A DNA stretch of 64,000 nucleotides from Pholiota molesta (lineage: Eukaryota > Basidiomycota > Agaricomycetes > Agaricales > Strophariaceae): positions 372,001 to 436,000 of the forward strand of contig JACGCK010000013.1 of the NCBI GenBank assembly GCA_014925825.1. The letters run 5' to 3'. Position numbers and translations under genes: made by a program. The notes beneath the pieces were generated by a model. The model was given only the letters and a program-made list of their open reading frames with translations. It was not told where the DNA came from and did not search any database. Of this stretch, positions 56,447-64,000 are shown in pieces. The first letter of the stretch is position 1. Every line of letters begins with the position of its first letter.

Positions 56447-57461
56447 ATGCGCGCTTCAATTGTAAACCTCGCAGTTTTCATCTCATCGATCGCTGCCCTT
56501 GGAGCGACACAGTCGACAGACGTTTGCGGAGAAGTAAGCGCCCAGCTCAAGCTACCCAGTTTGGTTTCGTCTCACAAGATAATCACTTATGGGACGGTAT
56601 GTGAGTGTCTCCTCTTGTTCCTTGGAAAATCGTCATTGATAAAATATTAGCCGACTGTATCTGTATCTCCCATATTTCTAGCTATGTATCGTCCAACGGA
56701 TTAGCTATATCGGCTGTGGCTAGCGCTGGAAAATCAGCCGTCATAAACGCCATCACAGAAATGGTTTTCACTTCGTTATTCTTGCGATTTCTGAGGTCTT
56801 ATATACGTGTTTTATAGGTTAACTCCTGCAAGAAACAGACCTGCCACTACCCACCACATTCCACTCCTATATGCCAACGCGGAAATCCGTGCGGCTTTAC
56901 TTGCACTGATGGGTCAGTCAATGAACGCATCCTTTGGACGGAGGATCCTGATGATTTATTTTTCCGCAGCTATACACCATTCCCGAACGGGAATCGCCCG
57001 ACCAGCTGTGTATGCAATAAGCCGTACATGCTTTGCAATGGGAAGTGCGGCCTGTTCAAGGCGTGTCCAAGTGGCCGGCCTGTCTACAAAAGAGGACTGG
57101 CCGGTGGCCTCGATAAATGTCCCAATGGAATGACCTCCTGCCCCGTTCCAGGCCGCGGTGCGCACTCGATGGAATGTGTAAACACTCAGACCGATCTCGA
57201 GAGTTGTATGTCCCCAAAAGTCTTTCAATGAAAGCGCTAAAGCTGACATGATTTATAGGTGGTGGATGTATACTAGCGTCCTATCCTAGGCATATCCCGG
57301 AGGGTGTGGACTGCACTGCTATCCAAGGTGTTTCTGACGTTTCTTGCATGTACGGTCAATGTGTTGTCCATCGATGCATGTCAGGATATAGTCCCAATAG
57401 CCTTCGTGATTCCTGTGTTGGGTCTGACGGCGGCTCGGAGATTGTTCTTGGAAATTACTAA
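56447..57461 (+). CDS. PriA-like cysteine-rich secreted protein
   Basis: Mushroom-specific secreted protein of the type first described as Lentinula priA, linked there to fruiting; molecular role unclear. Start MRASIVNLAVFISSIAALGA at 56447 is a signal peptide (the Met at 56405 would precede it by 14 residues). Exons then give VCGEVSAQLKLPSL, DCICISHISSYVSSNGLAIS, SCKKQTCHYPPHSTPICQRG, CVCNKPYMLCNGKCGLFKAC with GGLDKCPNGMTSCPVPGRGA, and CGGCILASYPRHIPEGVDCT with VSCMYGQCVVHRCMSGYSPN. The family's C-terminal GGC...DC..I.GV..VSC..G.C signature is complete. Stop at 57461. Confidence 0.85.
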
Positions 57462-57742
57462 GTTCAAGCCGGAGTCCAGAAGTTAGGAAAGAGTATCGCT
57501 CGGCGATGAGGATTTTCCTGATTTCTCTTTTGTGTTCCGTCTTCTTTTCCTTTCACTTTCACTTTCACTTTTCTGTAACACTAGCGGTTGACCGCCATTG
57601 TTTGAAGTTTTTAATAGACTGTAGCAGAATTTACATTCTTGTTTACCGAAAAAGAATCATAGTTGGGATGTAGCTCATCGGGACTACACAAAATTGTCAT
57701 GACTTGGGCTAGCAATCGTTCCATAAATACAGCACATATATT

Positions 57743-59528
57743 CTATTTCACCATAGCCATAGCTCTTTGAAGATCTCCGCTTATCGATGAGTCCCATGTC
57801 CATTTCCATCCCTCTGATATCTTCTTATCCAAATCCAACAATCTCTCCTGAGAAACCGGATCGCCTTCTGCGATGTCGTCGAATTCAGCAGCTGAAAATT
57901 CATAATGACGTCCTTGGTCTAGCGACGCTTTCGCCGCAAAATTTCCAAATGGCTGGCGGATTGCGTTGTATATGGTGGTGATCTTCTCGACGTCGATCGT
58001 TCCTTGTTTCGAAGCTTTCGCTAGAATATTGGCAAGGATGTAACCATCCTAATGAGATTAATATCATGGATGTCATAAATTGGCATATGGGACAATTATA
58101 ATTGTTTGAACTCTACCGACCTCAATGGCTTGTCCAGCACCATTGCCCAGATGCGTAGGCATGGCATGAGCCTGAAATCTTCGTAAGAAAGGATATTTTG
58201 AAGCAATGATCAAACGTTACAGCGTCACCCAAGACAACAACTCGACCAACTGCATATTGATCAAGTGGTTTCACCGTTTCTACTGCCCACCTCGAAGAAT
58301 TTATCATGTTCTATTTTGAAGAGGAGATAGGAAAAGCCTTTTAATATGTTGAATTCAGGGATGCTGAAAAAATACTTACGTCTGTAATGCATTTCACTTC
58401 TTTCGACCAATGCGCATAGAAAGACGATACGACATCAGACGAAGGATTGATTACAGCTGGGCCCTCCAGGTAAGTTCCTTCCTTCTCCGGCTCCGTTACG
58501 AATGCAACAATGTTAATGAGTTTCCCTTGCGAAACAGGGTAGGAAACAACATGCTACTAGGTGGATGTTATTAGTAAGAAGAAAATCAAAGATGATTGAC
58601 GTGTAAAGTTGCATCACCTTGCGCTTGCCACAATACTGATAGTAACATGATATTTATCAACATTATCATCACGACTCATCGATAGAAGAAACGAACCACC
58701 ATTGGTTTCATCAGGCTTGGATGATCTGGAATGTCCCGCTTGATAGCGTCACTGTCAATGAGGCTTCTGTAGACAATAGTACCACTCCAGAGTGGGCGAG
58801 CTTCTTCTGCGGCCTCTGCTTCGCTCAGATTGTGTACTTTAGCCAGAAGGCCTTTGCGAACGACTGAATTAACGCCATCTGCGCCGATCAGCAAATCGCA
58901 AGTTGCGCTGTCGCCATTTTTGAACCTCAGTTGGACGCCGTCTGTCGACTCGTAGTGCTCAATTAGGCGCCTATTCAGATGTACGTGCACACGTGAAGAA
59001 ATATGCTTTAGCAGGACTTGCTGAACGTCTGCTCGATGGAAGGCGAGCGAGCCACCTGGGAAAGTCAGATTACAAATGGCAACGTTGTTCGCGTTGTCGC
59101 TTTTTTCACAACAAAAAGCAAGTCCTATAGATAAAACATTGAGAAGTTGCCAAAAAAAACATAATTCGGCGTATTATTGACGAGTAAACTGAGAGGACAC
59201 ATACTGGGTTTTCGCTGTGACGGAAGCTCTTGACCAGGACTAATGGAAGCGGCGAGGTCGTTCTCCATGCCGAGGTCCTTCAATATCTCCCATCCTCGAG
59301 GCCACAATGTGATCCCCGCCCCAACTTGGGTCATCTTGGCTGCAGCTTCATATATATCCACCTGAATCGCATAATCGACTTCCAGGTGGCTGATGGCTGC
59401 AGCGAGAGCTAGGCCTCCGATACCACCTCCACTAGAAGCAAGAAATAATATTAGAACCCAGTTCTGGAAGCAGATAGTTCGGAAGGGACGTACACGATAG
59501 CCACACGCAATCTTGGAGGAGCACTCAT
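57743..59528 (-). CDS. FAD-dependent aromatic monooxygenase (salicylate-hydroxylase-like)
   Basis: Class A flavoprotein monooxygenase that would hydroxylate an aromatic ring using NAD(P)H and O2; substrate not determinable. Start MSAPPRLRVAIV at 59528, spliced to GGGIGGLALAAAISHLEVDY (Rossmann GxGxxG). Then AAAKMTQVGAGITLWPRGWE, GGSLAFHRADVQQVLLKHIS, the DG motif CDLLIGADGVNSVVRKGLLA, YAVGRVVVLGDA joined to AHAMPTHLGNGAGQAIE (the second FAD motif), DGYILANILAKAS, and a C-terminus ending DLQRAMAMVK at 57743. Many short exons. Length near 430 residues, normal for the family. Confidence 0.88.
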
Positions 59529-60138
59529 TCGTGTTGGGAGACTGAAGAGAAAGTGAGTATCAATAATCTGCACATCCGAATTTTGAGACCCCGCATTGGC
59601 CCTGTGAGATACTGAGCTGTAAATTTGGGCTGCGTGGAGTACAAGCCTGTCTTCGGCGGAAGCCCGCCCAGCTGCGCGTTAGTGGTATACCAAAATAGCA
59701 AGAAACACATTTATCTGTGCAAAAGAAACGGATTTATTATTGGTAATAAATGACCACAAATAATATGAAGCATTTGTCCTGTAAATGTTTGAAAGAGAAG
59801 TAGCGTGTTGCGAGAGAAATGAAGAGCTAGTATCAAACCAAGGAAAAGCATAAATGATTGACTGACTGTGGAGAAAAAAGTTCCATATATATTAGAGAGA
59901 GGGAGGAACGTGGTTAGGAATAGGAAACGATCGTGTTTCGAAGCGCCGTAGTCGAGGCGGTGAGTAAAGCTTAAGTTTGGCTCAGGTATCAGGTTGCGCT
60001 ATAAGTGGTATATGGGAAAGTTAGTAATAGATCAAACTGATGAACCATTCGAAAACCCAAGGAAAAGACGGTGATTATCGATAGAAAACCAGAAAGGAGT
60101 GTGATTTGAGTTGTTCTACTCGAGGGCAGATTATCCAT
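59529..60138. other. Intergenic spacer, nothing recognised
   Basis: 610 bp between the monooxygenase start and the stop of the Msb1-like gene. AT-rich; no coding content or repeat seen. It holds the monooxygenase promoter. Confidence 0.5.
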
Positions 60139-63100
60139 TCACTCTTCCTCTTCTTCCTCAACAACGTTTTGGAGAGGGGCTCCATGTACATAGCGAGCGG
60201 GACTATTACGTCCTGTTTCTTCGAGATTGATGCGTGGGAGGTCGATTAGAGTGGGTTCGGGGGTTGTTGGCTTGGGAGGAGTGCTAGGCGATGCGGCAGC
60301 AGCGAGTGGAGGTTGTGGAAGGGGAATGGTGTCTTTAGGCAGAGAGGCAGCCCGAACGGGAAGGCGGGAAGGCGCGAGAGGCGCGATGACAAGAGGTATG
60401 ATTTGGGGAGGAGAGGCAGGCTTTGTCGGGGCACCACGTTCCCGTTCGCGATACATTTCGATCAGTGCTGCTGTCTTGCTGGGTGTCACAGGTGCGGCTG
60501 GTCCAGGAGGAGGAATAGCAGCGTTCGCGTTCTTGACTTCAAAGGATTGATTGAGAGCTGAGACTGTAGATTTTGAAGGCACGAGAGGAGCGGGTTCATG
60601 GAGAGTGGTTTGCGGTTTGGGAGGAGTTCCGGCGCTCGGAGGAACCGGGAGAGGGCGGACGTCAGGAGGCAGATGGACTTGGGAATCCTCGTCAGCGTCC
60701 TCATCATCGCTGTCGCTTGCCAATTTCACGCGAGGATCATCCGCCACGGACTGGGTTAATCCTTGCCGTCGTTCCGGGTGCAGATCAAAGTACCCGACGC
60801 GTCGTTGATGTCGGGCCAACTGACGAGCATTCATAACGCCGACGTCACCGTCCAACTGCTCATGTCCAACGGACGATTCATCATACGCGAGTCCGCCAGC
60901 GTCGCTCTCCTCCGTCTCCATACTGCGTCTCGGCACGACGTCCACTTCATCAATATCCAAATCCTCGACATGCTGGTCCAGTCCAAAATCTTGATCCACG
61001 CGCTCCATCACACTAGACGGCGACGGGCTCCTGTTCTGCACGGCGGCCAGCACTTGCGCCACCTCCATGCTCGCCATTTCCGGGTCGGCCCTGTTCCCTC
61101 CACGCTTCTTGTCGGCCAACTCCGCGTCCTGCCCGCCCAGCCTCCGACTCTGGCTGCCCACCAGTATGTCCACCCACGCATCCGTGCTCGACTCCCGCCG
61201 CCTCTGCTTGTCATCCTCCAGCTCATACTCCTCCCCGTTGTGCTCGTCATCGCTATAGCTCGCCATCCGCGTCTCGAACTCGACCGTCGAGTACTCCGCG
61301 GGGATCATCGAGCGCCGGTTGGACCCGGGCGTCGGCGGCAGCCTGAACAGCGATTTCTTGACCGAGGGAGATGCTGTGGAGTCGGAATGCATCTCGTCGC
61401 TCTTCGGAGCAGGGATCTTAGGAGGAGGGGGAGCGTCGTACCTGATTGGGTCCATAGAGCGCGACGCGGCCCTCTTCATCATAGGCAGTGGCGGCACTAA
61501 CGAGGTAGAAGCTGGGGCGCCGGACGCTGGATTGCGAGTGGAGTTCTTTGGATTGAGCGACAGAAGCTTTGTGGAGGAGCTGGCATGGAGCATGCCTTCG
61601 AATTCGACTTCACGATAGGATGGGCTTACGGGTACGTGGCCTATCATGTAGGGCCGCCCGTTGAGAGTCGCGGCTTGCTTCCATTGCTTTTTGCTCGACG
61701 TGGAAAAAAGTGAAGGTAGACGACGACGGTCCGATGATTTCACCGCCAGTTGCTCGCGGTATTCGAGAGGGACGAATTCTTCAAATAAAATGAGTGTGGT
61801 AGAAGTTCGAGGATCAGAGCCACCGGAGGTAGTTGTTCTTGAGGGTGGCAGAGATTTATATTCGACCTGAAGATTGGGGTCAGCATATGCCCAGCATATC
61901 GTAATTGGGAGGCATATGAAAAAAAAAACGATAGACTAACCAATGCCCAATTACAATCCCTATCCAGCATCTCGCCCCTTTCCAGATCCATCCACCCGCC
62001 TCCGTAGATAAGGTCACAGAACACATCGAGGAAAGCCTCTTCAATGATCTCTTCGTTCCCAATCACAGGCTCTGTATCCCAGCCAAAGGCAGGCAACGAT
62101 TTATGAGTCTTCTTGAGCTTCTTATTGATTTCTGCACTTTGCGCTGGCCATGAGGAAATTGTATTAGTGAATGGGGTGCTAAACTGGAGTGTGGCGCTCA
62201 GAGGTGCGTCCATTCGGGAGAATCCGGCAGAGGAGAAATCGTTCCATGACAAGGTTTGTCGTTTAGCAGTGCGGTCCTGTAATCACAAATGAGCATGTGA
62301 AGCCATCAGTTATGGAAAAAATCGACACATACTGTTCTTGCACTCTCCGTAAGGTCAAACTGGAGTTTCTTCTCGTCTCCGAGTCCACTGAAACCCATAG
62401 ATTCAAATTCACCCCACTTGAGGTCGGTCAAACTCCTGAACCTATCCTCGCCCTCTCTGCCGCCCAGCCCAAAGTAATCCGGATCAGAAAGGGAGGTAAC
62501 TGTGTTCGACGAAGTGGCTGACGAATATGATGAGCCCGATTGTGACGACTTCAACGACGACGCCGCTCCAGGTGCGATATCCGGATGGAAGTTGGCGAGC
62601 ATGTCCATGCGCTTCTTGTACCCTTCCGAGTAGCGAGGAGGAAGCTTCAATGTCGAGGGCGCTATTCTTTCCCATTCTTTCGAATTCGCGAGGCCATTGT
62701 TGCCTTGCGAGCCTGCTGGCCTATGCGCCCATATTGCAGCCGTCTTCACGAGATCCGGCGAATACATGCGGACATTCCTGCGGACGCTCATGACACGTAC
62801 GGTCCGTGCTCCTCTTCGCGGCTGGGGCTTCTTGTTTTCTAGGAAAGGGAGCATGGCGGGGTAGCCTTGATCCATTCCTTGAGACGAACGGGGACGCCGA
62901 GGGAAGCGGCGCTTGCGGACTGGTTAGAGGCGAGGCCTTCGGAGATGGCGGAGACGCGAGGCACGTCCTGCCAGCGCACGAAGGCGAGAATGATATGTTC
63001 CATGGCGTTTACCGCGCGAAGATAGTGAACGTATGCATGGTGGAATGCGAGAGTGGCTGGACCAAGGCCGAAGAATAGGGGTCCAAAAAGAGGGGAAAGT

Positions 63101-64000
63101 GTGGGAGGTGTATGGCCAGATAATGTGCTGTTGGCAACCAGGCGGGCTAAAAGAGAAAGTAATCTGATAATTATTGCTTGTAGAGGAGCAGGCAGCTCAG
63201 GCAAAAATTTGTTGCAAAATGTGTTGGCGGGTATCCGAGAGCTGGAAACAAGTTGTCATTAGTTCAGTCATTCGCGTATGGTATGGTGTGTATGTATGGA
63301 AAACAGAGTGCCAATCTTATTCGGAGATTTTCAGGGCAAAGTGACAGGTTGCGTACAAGGCAAAATGACACGACAAATAAGAAGGATGGGGAATCACATA
63401 CCTGCTTCGGACTCGCGGAATCGACGTAATGTTCCCAAGAGACCAACCCTCGCACATCCTGCCCGCCAACGATCGAATAACACGCGCAAGCCCCCACCGA
63501 AGGCACATTGCCAATTCGTGCGGGCCTGCGAATCTTGCTTCCTCTCTCCATTTCACCTCAGCCTCCTGGGCCTGTTGGCTACTTGAATGATTCTCGCAAG
63601 TCTGAAGGAATGTACCAATAATTCTTCTGATAGAAGAAGCTGAGATGTCCAGCGCGGTAGTAGAAAAAATAAAAGGTGTGGTGATGCCGCCCCTCGTCTC
63701 GAGTTCCCCCGATATGACTTCCACCAGGTTTTCCACTTGCTCGAGCCCGAGCACGACGTGCCGCTCATAGGAGAGGTACCCATAGTCGTGCCTTTGATGA
63801 AGTCCGTGGCGGTGGGATCCACCGAGGGCTTTTCCAGGTTCAAGGGAGGAATGCGCCATCGGGGAATGCTAATGGTAAGTCCGGTGAATATGCAAGCTCT
63901 TCCCGGTTTGAAGGAAGCGTCTTCGAGCGCTTTGAGTCCTTCTTCTTGTCTTTTTTCGAAGAGGGGGGGGCTAGAGTCGCGCCACGGTTAGAGGCTCGGC
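60139..64000 (-). CDS. Msb1/Mug8-domain morphogenesis protein (N-terminus beyond the window)
   Basis: Related to yeast Msb1, a polarity scaffold acting with Cdc42 and Rho1. Reading from the right edge: DYGYLSYERHVVLGLEQVEN, TTPFIFSTTALDISASSIRR, HELAMCLRWGLARVI, VGGQDVRGLVSWEHYV; then LQAIIIRLLSLLARLVANST and LSPLFGPLFFGLGPATLAFH; RNVRMYSPDLVKTAAIWAHR; WNDFSSAGF; DVFCDLIYGGGWMDLERGEM. The last ~500 residues are disordered and Pro/Ser/Asp-rich, ending NVVEEEEEE. The 5' part is broken by at least six single-base losses (near 62866, 63205, 63421, 63473, 63790 and 63845) with no true stops, so sequencing error is more likely than decay. The gene continues past 64000. Confidence 0.78.

Overview
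The window is fungal nuclear DNA, almost certainly from a mushroom-forming basidiomycete (Agaricomycetes). The evidence is dense short introns (about 50-65 bp, GT...AG), CACGTG-type intergenic spacers, and a gene set typical of that class: PriA-like secreted protein, NACHT NTPase, Epl1, F-box families, questin-oxidase-like protein and large Agaricomycete DNA transposons. All protein calls come from reading translations and joining exons by eye; no database search was run.

Layout. 1-9.2 kb: 3' part of a SulP transporter with STAS and cyclic-nucleotide-binding-like domains, a frame-broken conserved Agaricomycete gene, and a RhoGEF (DH-PH). 9.6-16.7 kb: questin-oxidase-like protein, NACHT NTPase, a basic nuclear-looking protein. 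17.6-24.8 kb: a compact housekeeping block of NC2-alpha, GINS subunit Sld5, a single-pass membrane protein, a DUF3074/START-like protein, Dap1 (MAPR), and an intron-containing tRNA-Pro. 25.1-35.1 kb: a 9.9-kb DNA transposon with its 8-bp target duplication, carrying three genes; one of them is split by a second, hAT-like element with its own 8-bp target duplication. 35.1-43.2 kb: accessory region with two copies of an F-box gene in a segmental duplication, an intact aspartic protease plus an orphan exon 1 of the same kind, and gene fragments. 43.5-49.3 kb: AzgA-type purine permease divergent from a tandem pair of SDR reductases. 51.4-64 kb: Epl1 (NuA4), PriA-like protein, FAD monooxygenase, and the C-terminal part of an Msb1/Mug8-domain polarity protein.

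How the genes relate. The conserved blocks hold regulators of transcription and chromatin (NC2-alpha, Epl1), replication (Sld5) and Rho/Cdc42 polarity (RhoGEF, Msb1-like); these appear as ordinary syntenic neighbours, not as one pathway. The accessory block from 25 to 43 kb records a readable history: F-box duplication, insertion of a large transposon beside one copy, then a hAT-like insertion inside that transposon. A second general observation is that about a dozen otherwise intact coding frames break by the loss of a single base, mostly in short homopolymers. That points to sequence error more than to gene decay.
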